This document shows, piece after piece, positions 9,301 to 19,446 of a stretch of 64,000 nucleotides of DNA (its first letter is position 1; each line of letters begins with the position of its first letter). Where the stretch lies: assembly GCA_020796225.1 (NCBI GenBank), contig CM036768.1, positions 39,437,789 to 39,501,788 on the forward strand, written 5' to 3'. Origin of the DNA: Arion vulgaris. Its lineage: Eukaryota > Mollusca > Gastropoda > Stylommatophora > Arionidae. The translations under genes were made by a program, and so were the position numbers. A model generated the notes under the pieces. The model was not told the DNA's origin, did no database searches, and saw only the letters and a program-made list of their open reading frames with translations.

Positions 9301-10741
9301 CAAAATTTTACTGAGAGAGGCAAGAAATATCAGACTCGATTTCACAAAAGAAAGTTAAATTATTACCCAGCATAGATCAGTATGGAGAAATTGCTTGCAG
9401 TCTCTTATGTAACATGTAACAGTATGAGAGGAATACAAATACATTGTAGTCCTTTAAAGAGTATTCAGTCATGACATTTTATTCTATACCAAAAATATAT
9501 GGAATATCAGAACATTCTAGTCTTGTTTCATTGTTTTTATTTGATTTGTTTTCAGCAAGTGGAATTCTGAAAGGATTTGATCAGCTTTTAAATCTTGTAT
9601 TGATGGAACAACTGAATATTTAAGGGTAAGTCTGTTTGTTTAGTCAACTTAACCATGAACTTACCACCTGCTGCTATTATCCCAATATGAATGTCAATTC
9701 TCACTTGTATTCTCTCACTTGTGGTATTCTCTCACTTGTGGTGTTCTCTCACTTGTGGTGTTCTCTCACTTGTGGTGTTCTCTTGTATTCTCACTTGTAT
9801 TCTCTCACTTTGTATCTCTCTCACTTTGGTATTCTCTCACTGTGGTATTCTCCCACTTGTGGTGTTTCTCTCACTTGTGGTGTTCTCTCACTTGTGGTAT
9901 TCTCTCACTTGTGGTGTCTCTCACTGTGTATTCTCTCACTTGTGATATTCTCTCACTTGTGGTATTCTCTCACTTGTGGTATTCTCTCACTTGTGGTATT
10001 CTCTCACTTGTGGTGTTCTCTCACTTGTGGTGTTCTCTCACTTGTGGTGTTCTCTCACTTGTGGTATTCTCTCACTTGTGGTATTCTCTCACTTGTGGTG
10101 TTCTCTCACTTGTGGTGTTCTCTCACTTGTGGTGTTCTCTCACTTGTGGTGTTCTCTCACTTGTGGTATTCTCTCACTTGTGGTATTCTCTCACTTGTGG
10201 TATTCTCTCACTTGTGGTGTTCTCTCACTTGTGGTGTTCTCTCACTTGTGGTATTCTCTCACTTGTGGTATTCTCTCACTTGTGGTGTTCTCTCACTTGT
10301 GGAGGTGGATTATGTGTTTTATTACCTTGCTTTGTTATGTTTTTAGATTGGTTAATTTTAAATATTTAACTTACCCTTTATTTCTTACCATAAAACTATT
10401 TTGTTAATATTAACAACATTCTTTCCATCATGCAAAAAGAATTTATTTAAAATTTGAAAAGAAGGCTTCAAGTTATGATGATAACATATCGTTAGTACTG
10501 TATATGCCTGCACATAACATATCGTTAGTACTGTATATGCCTGCACATAATTTGATATTTTATCTTTGACTAAATTGGTGTCTCCACTTCTTTGCACATT
10601 TCAGACCCTGATGACCCATTCAAACTAACAGAAGATACTCGGTCACTGGGGTTAGTGGTGTGTCGAGGAACATCTGTGGTATTGATTTGTCCTGCAGATG
10701 GGATGGAGGCTATAGCGAATCCATTTATTCAACAAGACTAA
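6357..10741 (+). CDS. LSM7: LSM7, U6 snRNA-associated Sm-like protein (four coding exons)
   Basis: Subunit of the heteroheptameric Lsm2-8 ring (nuclear, binds the 3' end of U6 snRNA) and the Lsm1-7 ring (cytoplasmic mRNA decay). Coding exons are 6357-6368, 8190-8319, 9556-9625 and 10605-10741. The protein has a charged N-terminus (EKKKKESILDLKKYLDK), then Sm1 (IRVKFSGGREASGILKGFD, LLNLVL) and Sm2 (LGLVVCRGTSVVLI, with the RNA-binding RG), and ends GMEAIANPFIQQD. About 116 residues are expected against 103 in human; the extra residues are at the N-terminus. Splice sites are GT-AG. Exon 3 lacks two single G bases (near 9602 and at the 9624-9626 G run), so the given frame hits a stop without correction. 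Introns hold RNase H debris and a 17-bp minisatellite. The identification is very sure; whether the copy is functional is not. Confidence 0.93.
6906..7420 (-). mobile_element. RNase H/LINE 3' fragment, decayed
   Basis: The minus strand has an RNase H-like WLYTSGVQGNECADFLA motif (compare W-PGH-G--GNE-AD-LA), with His replaced. Neighbouring frames match the decayed copy at 8.4-9.0 kb. It lies in LSM7 intron 1. Confidence 0.65.
7772..7868. repeat. 28-bp repeat, about 3.5 copies
   Basis: ATTCTGAGAGTGATGAATCA-type units are repeated, with a few substitutions and one shorter unit. Confidence 0.85.
8190..8319 (+). CDS. LSM7: LSM7 coding exon 2 (basic N-terminus and Sm1 start)
   Basis: The acceptor is TTTGTTAG after a pyrimidine-rich stretch and the donor is GAAG|GTGATT. 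It encodes LPQAGDKRSDADKDREKKKK, then ESILDLKKYLDK and IRVKFSGGRE, the hallmark LSM7 entry into the Sm fold. The exon ends with one base of the Ala codon that exon 3 completes. Confidence 0.9.
8360..8996 (-). mobile_element. RNase H region of a non-LTR element, decayed
   Basis: The minus strand carries TACMTMEIIVA (the usual M-ME-A position), then IILDSMNMF (the D-S--M position) and a tail NAPIETGRIMDRADVINAV (the NE-AD position, degraded). It lies in LSM7 intron 2. The catalytic pattern is broken. Confidence 0.65.
9050..9410 (+). mobile_element. LINE tail fragments
   Basis: 9110-9192 matches the RNase H family-2 tail at 26.9 and 55.5 kb (GAGATCGAGCACCTATGGAC followed by ATGTCCG). 9300-9400 matches the SRKR-type LINE tail seen at 56.8 and 64.0 kb (TTACTGAGAGAGGCAAGAAA). 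Confidence 0.6.
9556..9625 (+). CDS. LSM7: LSM7 coding exon 3 with two missing bases
   Basis: After TTTTCAG it reads SGILKGFDQLLNLVL in frame, then loses one base where the family has Leu-Asp-Gly (TTGATGG for TTGGATGG). It continues GTTEYLR in the shifted frame. The donor is AGG|GTAAG. Exon 4 needs one more leading G to complete Asp, so a second G seems to be missing from the G run at 9624-9626. Both gaps are in G runs. Confidence 0.88.
9699..10302. repeat. 17-bp minisatellite in LSM7 intron 3, about 35 copies
   Basis: TCTCTCACTTGTGGTGT/AT units repeat every 17 bp with few variants. All three forward frames stay open across it, which explains the long hydrophobic open frames. They are not genes. 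Confidence 0.95.
10474..10549. repeat. 34-bp direct duplication
   Basis: CATATCGTTAGTACTGTATA occurs twice, 34 bp apart, inside LSM7 intron 3. Confidence 0.85.
10605..10741 (+). CDS. LSM7: LSM7 coding exon 4 (Sm2 and C-terminus)
   Basis: The acceptor is CATTTCAG. It encodes PDDPFKLTEDTRSLGLVVCR, then GTSVVLICPADGMEAIANPF and IQQD before TAA at 10739-10741. It holds the Sm2 motif with its conserved Cys-Arg-Gly. The likely 3' UTR runs to about 10.96 kb, where an AT-rich stretch with variant poly(A) signals (AATAAT, AATACA) precedes a T run. Confidence 0.95.
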
Positions 10742-11044
10742 GAAGCAGCGTGTTTGATGTGGTGTGAATGGTTCAGAGTGGAACATGATAATGTTGATAC
10801 TTGTGCAGACTGATCAATTTGTACTCTTGGTGTGCCTGATATATTATGTGTGACAAGCTAAGGGATAACTGTCTTCATTTGATGAGAGAATTTCATTCAT
10901 TGGAGTTGTTCATTATTGTACAAATTATTCTTTCACGATAATGAATGTAATAATACATTTTTTTCATGTCTTTAATTTCCATCTTTGTTTTGATTGTTGT
11001 TACTGTCTGTTAGATATAGTATTTTGTTGTTGGTGTCTGTTCGC

Positions 11045-11230
11045 TCATTCAAATGTTTGGGTTATTGGTTACTAAACTGATGTCACAGCACTCGGGCAGA
11101 CCCATAGGTGCTCAGTCTTCACCAACAGATTTCAAAGAGTATGCATACTGATGGTTCCTGTGGCTCACTGATTAAACACACTTCTCTCTCACTGTCCCTC
11201 AAGTATCCAGCTCTGTTTACAAATAAAGAT
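11045..11230 (-). mobile_element. LINE RNase H family-1, distal 3' fragment
   Basis: Matches the 3' part of copies at 41.2, 44.1, 46.0 and 54.3 kb: TTGGTTACTAAACTGA, then GTATGCATACTGATGGTTCC and TGTGGCTCACTGATTAAACA. No catalytic part is left. Confidence 0.75.
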
Positions 11231-11269
11231 TCTAAAGACAAAGTATTGACTTTATTGTACCAAGTTTTA

Positions 11270-11433
11270 CCACATATGGCTGGGTCTCTATCTCCGTACA
11301 AATGGCATGTCACCTGCCAAGAGTATTGCACAAAGCATGTGCTCCATGTCTCCGGCAACAATCCTAGGACTTCTGGAAAAAAATTCCTTGTGAATAGAAC
11401 GGTGCTGCCCTCATACGAACCACAACCTTCAGA
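11270..11433 (-). mobile_element. tRNA-SINE family F body
   Basis: GAGTATTGCACAAAGCATGT and GGCAACAATCCTAGGACTTC match the copies at 25.4 and 35.0 kb. On the minus strand its tRNA-like head is the first unit of the array that follows, with a degraded B box (GTGGTTCGTATGA). Confidence 0.75.
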
Positions 11434-11716
11434 ATGCAAAGCAGGGGCATAACCACCTAAGCTTACAATCAGAATATATAATGCAAAGCAGGGGCATAAC
11501 CACCTAAGCTTACAATCAGAATATATAATGCAAAGCAGGGGCATAACCACCTAAGCTTACAATCAGAATATATAATGCAAAGCAGGGGCATAACCACCTA
11601 AGCTTACAATCAGAATATATAATGCAAAGCAGGGGCATAACCACCTAAGCTTACAATCAGAATATATAATGCAAGGCAGGGGCATAACCACCTAAGCTTA
11701 CAATCAGAATATATAA
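11434..11716. repeat. 47-bp array made from a SINE head, 6 copies
   Basis: Units begin at 11434, 11481, 11528, 11575, 11622 and 11669 and are nearly identical. On the minus strand each unit holds GCTTAGGTGGTTATGCC, a tRNA A-box-like motif, and is the head of the adjoining family F SINE. Confidence 0.9.
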
Positions 11717-12169
11717 CATTAAGAACTAAAGAAAATCATTTTGTAAAACATGTATTATCATTACAAACTCAACTTGCAGTCATGATAGAATAGAGAGGCT
11801 TGCATCAAAAGTACAGTTAGTTGGGGTTTCAGTTTTTAAATATGACTGCACTCCAGACATGCCCATATGTGCTTTGATTTGCAATTGCAATATCTCCAAC
11901 AGCATTCAGCGACTATCCATATGATTTCGATGTCAATTGATGAACCTACTCATGTTTCTGTTGTGCTGTTCTGGCCACTCCAATCTTCAATTCAAGTTCT
12001 TGCAATCTAACAAATGGGTGTCAAAGATAGATAAAGGGCAGTTGTCCCATGACAGTCTGTTTATTGGTTTTAAGTTTAAAAAAAAAAAAAATTTTGTACT
12101 TTATGGTTTATTGGGTAACATAGTTTTTACATTTATTTGATCGTCACATTTATTTCCTGTACCTACTTG

Positions 12170-12345
12170 TCAATTCCGATCAGAATGCAGATATTCATAG
12201 GAAGCTACCCTAGTAAATAAAAAACATCTCAGAAATTTGATGTGCTGGTCTACCTGTGAGCACATAACTGGCAAAACGTACAATAACTCTTAGGCTCAGA
12301 ACACATACAAAGTTTAACAAGTTGTCAATATGGAGCGTTCAAAGA
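12170..12345 (+). mobile_element. tRNA-SINE family E copy
   Basis: Reverse complement of the 330-550 and 57.9-kb copies: AGCTACCCTAGTAAATAAAA, GATGTGCTGGTCTACCTGTG and GGAGCGTTCAAAGAAGAAG. The tail is GAA-rich. Confidence 0.8.
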
Positions 12346-12639
12346 AGAAGAGAAAAAGAAGTTTTAGTTTAAAACCAAATTTTTATTGAAATCATTTGAG
12401 ATTAATACATGGCAAAAATTTACTAAGTAACTAAACGTTGGAAATGAAACAATTTCAAATACAAAGGAACATACTGTGTTGACATTTAGATATTCATAAA
12501 CAGGAAGGAGTAAAGTGTCTATGACACAGGGTTTGAAGATTGCTTTCTTTATTTGCAGGAGGTAGTCACTATGGCTTCCTTGTTGTGTACTGTCTGGTAA
12601 TAGTGTGTTGCAGTTTTTTATTCTGTTGATGATTTCAGA

Positions 12640-12850
12640 CAATTACTTTTTTATATTTACTCCAGTGGGTATCATTACACTGTGGTTTACCAAGAAATGG
12701 AAGGGCAGACAAACTTTTGCAAAGAATGAATGGTGAAATACGTAAAATGAACGTACGGTAGTTTTACATAGTAGAACAACAATATACAGTGAGATTTTGA
12801 CCAAAAGGCTTTTATCAAGTAAAGGATACACCAGAAGCAAAGAAATTCAG
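12640..12850 (-). mobile_element. Penelope-like element end, fragment
   Basis: TTTTGACCAAAAGGCTTTTA plus TCAAGTAAAGGATA match 61740-61840. On the minus strand it reads TTGATAAAAGCC, a TTTT loop, then GGTCAAAA, like the CTGATGA/stem/GAAA end of Penelope-type elements but eroded. Confidence 0.55.
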
Positions 12851-13185
12851 ACATCCTATATGGCAGACATAACATACAGTTGGACAATAAATCCCGAGCG
12901 GCTGTTAAATCTACCAAAGAAGGTAGGAGAATGCGAACAGAAAGATGATGAAATCACAATTTGAGAAAAATATTGAGCTAACCAGTATATTGAGCTAACT
13001 AGGCTGTAAGAAATTACAGTTTATTTCAACAATGACTACCATACTTTTGACTGGCAGAAGACCACCATTCTTCACTACAGGACAAAGAATAACAGATTAA
13101 AACAAAGACATGCATAAGCTTTCTTTATCTGTTTCTTCACTGTGCTAAACAAAACTACAGAGTATGTTCTACAAGACTTGTCTCT

Positions 13186-13664
13186 TGTAGAGGCAGTATA
13201 GAAGAGACTACTGAGCCAAGAATACAGCACCATGTACACAAGCATGTAGAGGCAGTATAGAAAAGACTACTGAGCCAAGAATACAGCACCATGTACACAA
13301 GCATGTAGAGGCAGTATAGAAAAGACTACTGAGCCAACAATACAGCACCATGTACACAAGCATGTAGAGGCAGTATAGAGGAGACTACTGAGCCAACAAT
13401 ACAGCACCATGTACACAAGCATGTAGAGGCAGTATAGAGGAGACTACTGAGCCAACAATACAGCACCATGTACACAAGCATGTAGAGGCAGTATAGAAAA
13501 GACTACTGAGCCAACAATACAGCACCATGTACACAAGCATGTAGAGGCAGTATAGAGGAGACTACTGAGCCAACAATACAGCACCATGTACACACACATG
13601 TAGAGGCAGTATAGAAAAGACTACTGACCCAACAATACAGCAGCTTGTACATAAGCATGTAGAA
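13186..13664. repeat. 58-bp minisatellite, about 8 copies
   Basis: GTAGAGGCAGTATAGAAAAG recurs from 13187 at 58-59 bp spacing, followed by AATACAGCACCATGTACACA. Confidence 0.92.
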
Positions 13665-14194
13665 ATCAAGAAGTGCTCCAAACAACAGTAGAGTTCATCA
13701 TGAGATGATGATTGTGTGTATATTTTATGCAATCACAAGAAGAAAAACATTAATATATTATAATGTGTATTAGAGAAGCAGAGTGATTAAGAAACTGGTC
13801 TCTCCGTTATGGGGGTTATGTCTTTTGTGTAAGTACAATACAAATAACCAACCTGCTGACTGCAAAATGACTGGACAAGTATCATTGAATCATCAATCTA
13901 GAATAGTTCTACCTCACCTGTGATTATGCTTTACGAAAGTCTATTCTTTTATCTCTCTCTCTCTGTAACAACAATGGGACAACTATATTTTATAGCATGT
14001 TCACAGTGATGTATAGAGTTCACAGATACAGAACACAGTTGTTGGCATAGATCTTATTCTGTGATGTATTGTAAAATCAAACACTAGGACAAATGGTGCC
14101 AATTTTAAAATGCAAACATGTCACCATGAACACAAAAAGAGAATTGTTCAACACAATCTTTCTCCCAACATTATGCTGTCAGTGCCAAACCTGG

Positions 14195-14640
14195 ACACTG
14201 ACATTAAATGACAGAAGAAAACTAGTCACAACAGAGATGAAGTGCCCATGAAGAATGCTGGGAGTAACAAGAAGAGACCGGCTTAGAAATGAATACATCA
14301 GGAAAAAGTGGGTACAACATCAGTACTGAACTTTATCAAGAAACAACAAATTAAACGGTTCGGCCACATAAACAGATTACCAACAAGCAGTATACCACAG
14401 AGAGCAATGTTACAGTGGATACAAAGCAAAAGGCCGGCCACGCAAAAGGTGACCTCAGAGATAACAGAGACCATAAAAGACACTATTTATGAAGCACACA
14501 CAAAACCCGTGCTAGAAAACTCTTCTTACCCTGAAGCTGTGAGGCAAACCAAGATTGGAGAAGAGAAAGAAAGACAATGTACATAGAGAGACTTGCTCCA
14601 GGTGTCTCCTTTTTCAACCTGACGCTGAAAGGCAAACAGG
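14195..14640 (+). mobile_element. LINE tail, KKQQIKRFGH family
   Basis: Encodes MLGVTRRDRLRNEYIRKK, then VGTTSVLNFIKKQQIKRFGH and INRLPTSSIPQRAMLQWI, the conserved C-terminal end of endonuclease/RT LINEs. Relatives are at 15.7, 27.9, 48.3 and 60.3 kb. Confidence 0.88.
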
Positions 14641-14749
14641 ATTAGAGAATAGATAGATAGATTGTGTCCTTTCTCATCATTTTTATGTTTTTAAAAACAT
14701 ACTCAACTTCTGTAACTGGTAGTATTAAGATAGACTTTAGAACTGTATA

Positions 14750-15092
14750 GGGGACTGCCTAGAGTAGTTGATAGTAGCTCGGCCTGCTAACTGTGAGACG
14801 CCTCATAGCTCGTGTTCGAATCTACTGTCCGGCATTTGTTCGAGTCCCTGGTCTTACTCAGGACGATAACACGAGTACCTCTGAAGTCGGAGAAAATCTG
14901 CCTGTATGGCGAGGGAATACTAATTACGAGTACATTGAGCACACGGCTGCCAGTGTAAAGTAATTTACAATGTGCACGCTGCTGCCATTGTAAGAAATTG
15001 GAAAACGGATTTTCACGCAAAAATCAGTTTCAGAGATGAAACTCTTCGTCTGAGTTGAAAGCGGACGAAAGAAAAGAAAAGAAAGAAAGAAG
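14750..15092 (+). mobile_element. tRNA-SINE family C, complete, 11-bp target duplication
   Basis: Flanked by AGAACTGTATA at 14739-14749 and 15093-15103. The head has TAGCTCGGCCTGCTAACTG and TGTTCGAATC. The body has TACCTCTGAAGTCGGAGAAA and GTATGGCGAGGGAATAC. The tail is (GAAA)n. A body fragment recurs at 31.1 kb. Confidence 0.9.
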
Positions 15093-15654
15093 AGAACTGT
15101 ATAAAGATAGACTTTAGAAGTGTATAGTATAAATAAAAGAATTTAGAAAAAGTCAACCTCAACAGATGTAATCAAAAAACAGATATATCAAGTTGAAAAT
15201 ATTCTCAGGAATGTTAATTTGTATTTAACTTATAGATTAAATTGGAAAAAAAGTCAACAGCAGATATCTCCTCAATATACGTACATTCTGAAAGTTGTAA
15301 CTTCAATATTACATGTTTTGTGTAGACATTGAATTGATTCAATTTTTGAGGTCTATATATGATGATCGTATCTAGGTGAAAGTTGTTGTTTACATGTTGC
15401 TAGGTAACAGGAAGATGTTCTCTAAGTAGATACTCAAAGATTGTGTCACTGTTCTCACAGTGTGCTGGAACTCTACAGATACACTTACTCTCTCCCCATC
15501 ACCTCTATAATCAATGTATCAACAAAAAAGCATTCATCAGGGTGTAACAAATACTTTTGTGTGAGATTCACTGTGAAACAACAGATTAAAGATATCGTCT
15601 AGTCATTAGCTTTAAATTAATACTAAGACATTCACATCAATCCTTCTTACTGTT

Positions 15655-15825
15655 TCTTACAGAAGAGCTGCAGGTGTGGCAATAAGAGAGAAAATTAGAA
15701 ATGAAGAAATCAGAAGAAGACTGGATGTGAAACCAGTCATGCAATTCATAAAAGAATAACAGATTAAATGGTTTGGACGTCTGACAAGAATGCCCTGGTA
15801 TCATCGACCACAGAGAGCCACACAG
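15655..15825 (+). mobile_element. LINE tail that leads into the 32-bp array
   Basis: Encodes AGVAIREKIRNEEIRRRLDV, then KPVMQFIKE, a stop, QIKWFGRLTRMPWYHRPQRA, the same tail family as 14.3 kb. The element is replaced by the tandem array immediately after the PQRAT codons. Confidence 0.88.
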
Positions 15826-17645
15826 ACCTGTTCCCTCAAATACCTGGTCTGTTACTGGCCTGTTCCCTCAAATACCTAGTCTGTTACTGACCTGTTCCCT
15901 CAAATACCTGGTCTGTTACTGGCCTGTTCCCTCAAATACCTGGTCTGTTACTGGCCTGTTCCCTCAAATACCTGGTCTGTTACTGGCCTGTTCCCTCAAA
16001 TACCTGGTCTGTTACTGCCCTGTTCCCTCACATACCTGGTCTGTATTGGCCTGTTATTTCACATACCTGGTCTGTTACTGGCCTGTTCCCTCACATACCT
16101 GGTCTGTTACTGGCCTGTTCCCTCAAATACCTAGTCTGTTACTGGCCTGTTCCCTCACATACCTGGTCTGTATTGGCCTGTTATTTCACATACCTGGTCT
16201 GTTACTGGCCTGTTCCCTCACATACCTGGTCTGTATTGGCCTGTTATTTCACATACCTGGTCTGTTACTGGCCTGTTCCCTCACATACCTGGTCTGTTAC
16301 TGGCCTGTTCCCTCAAATACCTAGTCTGTTACTGGCCTGTTCCCTCACATACCTGGTCTGTATTGGCCTGTTATTTCACATACCTGGTCTGTTACTGGCC
16401 TGTTCCCTCAAATACCTGGTCTGTTACTGGCCTGTTCCCTCAAATACCTGGTCTGTTACTGCCCTGTTCCCTCACATACCTGGTCTGTATTGGCCTGTTA
16501 TTTCACATACCTGGTCTGTTACTGGCCTGTTCCCTCACATACCTGGTCTGTTACTGGCCTGTTCCCTCAAATACCTAGTCTGTTACTGGCCTGTTCCCTC
16601 AAATACCTAGTCTGTTACTGGCCTGTTCCCTCACATACCTGGTCTGTTACTGGCCTGTTCCCTCAAATACCTGGTCTGTTACTGGCCTGTTCCCTCACAT
16701 ACCTAGTCTGTTACTGGCCTGTTCCCTCAAATACCCGGTCTGTTACTGGCCTGTTCCCTCAAATACCTAGTCTGTTACTGGCCTGTTCCCTCAAATACCT
16801 AGTCTGTTACTGGCCTGTTCCCTCAAATACCTAGTCCGTTACTGGCCTGTTCCCTCAAATACCCGGTCTGTTACTGGCCTGTTCCCTCAAATACCTAGTC
16901 TGTTACTGGCCTGTTCCCTCAAATACCTAGTCTGTTACTGACCTGTTCCCTCACATACCTAGTCTGTTACTGGCCTGTTCCCTCACATGCCTGGTCTGTT
17001 ACTGGCCTGTTCCCTCACATGCCTGGTCTGTTACTGGCCTGTTCCCTCAAATACCTGGTCTGTTACTGGCCTGTTCCCTCACATACCTGGTCTGTTACTG
17101 GCCTGTTCCCTCAAATACCTAGTCTGTTACTGGCCTGTTCCCTCACATACCTAGTCTGTTACTGGCCTGTTCCCTCACATACCTGGTCTGTTACTGGCCT
17201 GTTCCCTCAAATACCTAGTCTGTTACTGGCCTGTTCCCTCACATACCTAGTCCGTTACTGGCCTGTTCCCTCAAATACCCGGTCTGTTACTGGCCTGTTC
17301 CCTCAAATACCTAGTCTGTTACTGGCCTGTTCCCTCAAATACCTAGTCTGTTACTGACCTGTTCCCTCACATACCTAGTCTGTTACTGGCCTGTTCCCTC
17401 ACATGCCTGGTCTGTTACTGGCCTGTTCCCTCACATGCCTGGTCTGTTACTGGCCTGTTCCCTCAAATACCTGGTCTGTTACTGGCCTGTTCCCTCACAT
17501 ACCTGGTCTGTTACTGGCCTGTTCCCTCAAATACCTAGTCTGTTACTGGCCTGTTCCCTCACATACCTGGTCTGTTACTGGCCTGTTCCCTCAAATACCT
17601 AGTCTGTTACTGGCCTGTTCCCTCACATGCCTGGTCTGTTATCGG
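15826..17645. repeat. 32-bp minisatellite with higher-order structure, about 57 copies
   Basis: The unit core GTTACTGGCCTGTTCCCTCA recurs every 32 bp. Variants (Aa/Ac before TACC, CTGG/CTAG/CCGG, and a 31-bp TATTGGCCTGTTATTTC form) recur in order: a 127-bp block starts at 16046, 16173, 16363 and 16490, and a block near 17019 recurs at 17403, 384 bp (12 units) later. Confidence 0.95.
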
Positions 17646-17799
17646 TCTACACTGAGAATCAAGTCCAGGATATATATTTTGTTGCATTGACTAAAATGCC
17701 TTCATTACCTAATATTTTTCAGCTTATTCTTGTAGCCATATTATTGATAAGAATAACAATTATATTTGTACTTTTGTCTTTATAGAATTATGTGAGAAT

Positions 17800-17990
17800 T
17801 TCTGTTGGCGTATGTAAGGTAAGTAAAACCACTTTTCATACAAAAACGTATGTTGGGGAATACAATTTTAGGTCCTTACTTTTCCCTGACCCATGGTACA
17901 CAAAAGTGTCAACATCACAATGGTCAGCTTTACTTTTGAGTGTTTCTATGGTACCTAATTGAAGCTACATCGACTTGAGATCTTGAGATC
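17800..17990 (-). mobile_element. tRNA-SINE family G body
   Basis: GTAAGTAAAACCACTTTTCA, then TTGGGGAATACA and GGTCAGCTTTACTTTTGAGT match 19.2, 28.7 and (reversed) 57.1 kb. The head is missing. Confidence 0.7.
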
Positions 17991-18639
17991 TAGAAAACTG
18001 CTCAAATAATTCTAGCACAAAGTGACTAGGTCTTCTCCTCAGTAATACCACAGACAGATTGTACACGTACATGCATGACAACAGCCGTCTATTGCAAGCG
18101 ATGATGATAACAGCCTCAGACATCTACTGCTGCACCTCTCTGGTGTGCAGAGGTGACTGTAGAGTCCAATCCTAGAACACAATCCCCTACCACAGGTAGA
18201 GCATACATGATCGAGGTTAGACATGTGGGTGTTGTGTGTTTTTTTTTTTTTCGCTCAGTCCGTTTTCTCTGTGTCTCAACAGCATGCCGATTCTCAGCTA
18301 TTCGAGCTCATGCAAACACACACAGATATATACATACATATTATAAATACGGATTAAAGTACACAGTGAATTATAAAAAAGCACCAAAAATGTGTGAGAA
18401 ATGTGAATGATATTGTCCACAAATGAATCATGGCATAATCATATCAACAACATAAATGATATATATATAGTGATAATAATACTTGAACATTGCTGTGTTA
18501 TCTCAAAGGATGCATACGTTGAATAGCATATTGTAAGTTATGCATTGATATAAACATAGATGCAATGGTAAGTTCAACATATAAATGTGATCATGCAGAC
18601 AATTATATAAATATTCCTCTCATACGTTATGTATATGTT

Positions 18640-18790
18640 ACATAGGGCCTGCATGTCATTTCTCCATACCGCTCTGTCCTGGGCAACTCGCTCAATCTCT
18701 TCCATGGAATTGAGTTTGATATTTCTTGCCTCTCTCAACAAAGTTCATTTCATGGTCTCCCTAGGTTGTCCTCTCTTTCTTGAACTCTTT
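18640..18790 (-). mobile_element. LINE tail, SRKR family
   Basis: The minus strand matches 56.7 and 63.9 kb: AGAGAGGCAAGAAATATCAA and GAAGAGATTGAGCGAGTTGC. The left end runs into the 93-bp array. Confidence 0.75.
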
Positions 18791-19063
18791 GCCTCCTACT
18801 TCAATGCCTGCTTTGATATTCTTTGATCATATCTTCTCAAGGTATGCCCAACATATCTCCATCTTCTCTTTCTTGAACCCTTTGCCTCCTACTTCAATGT
18901 CAGCTTTGATATTCTTTGATCATATCTTCTCAAAGTATGTCCAACATATCTTACTCTTCTCTTCCTTGAACCCTTTGCCTCCTACTTCAATGTCAGCTTT
19001 GATATTCTTTGATCATATCTTCTCAAAGTATGCCCAACATATCTTACTCTTCTCTTTCTTATA
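18779..19063. repeat. 93-bp array of LINE tail sequence, 3 copies
   Basis: TTTGCCTCCTACTTCAATG recurs at 18788, 18881 and 18974. Each unit reads on the minus strand as the LINE tail GSRKR region and the helix before it, so coding debris itself has been tripled. Confidence 0.9.
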
Positions 19064-19194
19064 ACAAATGTTAAAATGATAAATAATTCAGATGTAGACA
19101 ATTACTTTCACAACAAAATGATTGATTAGTCTTCAATTGTCAGTACTAAATTTGTACTAACAGTACCAATATACAGTCTATGATAATAAATTAA

Positions 19195-19446
19195 CATGTT
19201 GTACTTAGATTCATAGCCTGATTTCTGTTATGTTCAATGTAAGTAAAGAAACCATTTTTCATACAATCAGGATATAATGGGGAATACAGTGTTATGCTCA
19301 TATTTTTTATAGACCGCTGGCACACGACTGGTTATGTGATCAAAATCATGCAGTTTGCCTTTACTTCCCAGTGCATTCCCTGGTACCCATTTGAGGCTGG
19401 GTCACCCTGAGAGCTGTTACGGCCAGAAAAATATTCCACATCTACT
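19195..19446 (-). mobile_element. tRNA-SINE family G body
   Basis: GAAACCATTTTTCATACAAT, CATTTGAGGCTGGGTCACC and GGCCAGAAAAATATTCCAC match 28690-28890. On the minus strand its tRNA-like head lies at the right and has been amplified into the next array. Confidence 0.85.

Noticed and set aside
9636..10407. Long hydrophobic open frames of 143-236 codons
   Set aside because: They are translations of the 17-bp minisatellite in all three forward frames, inside an LSM7 intron.
16046..17690. Overlapping open frames of 71-145 codons rich in Leu, Cys, Tyr and Trp
   Set aside because: They are read-through of the 32-bp array; the pattern cycles through frames and shows no start or splice context.
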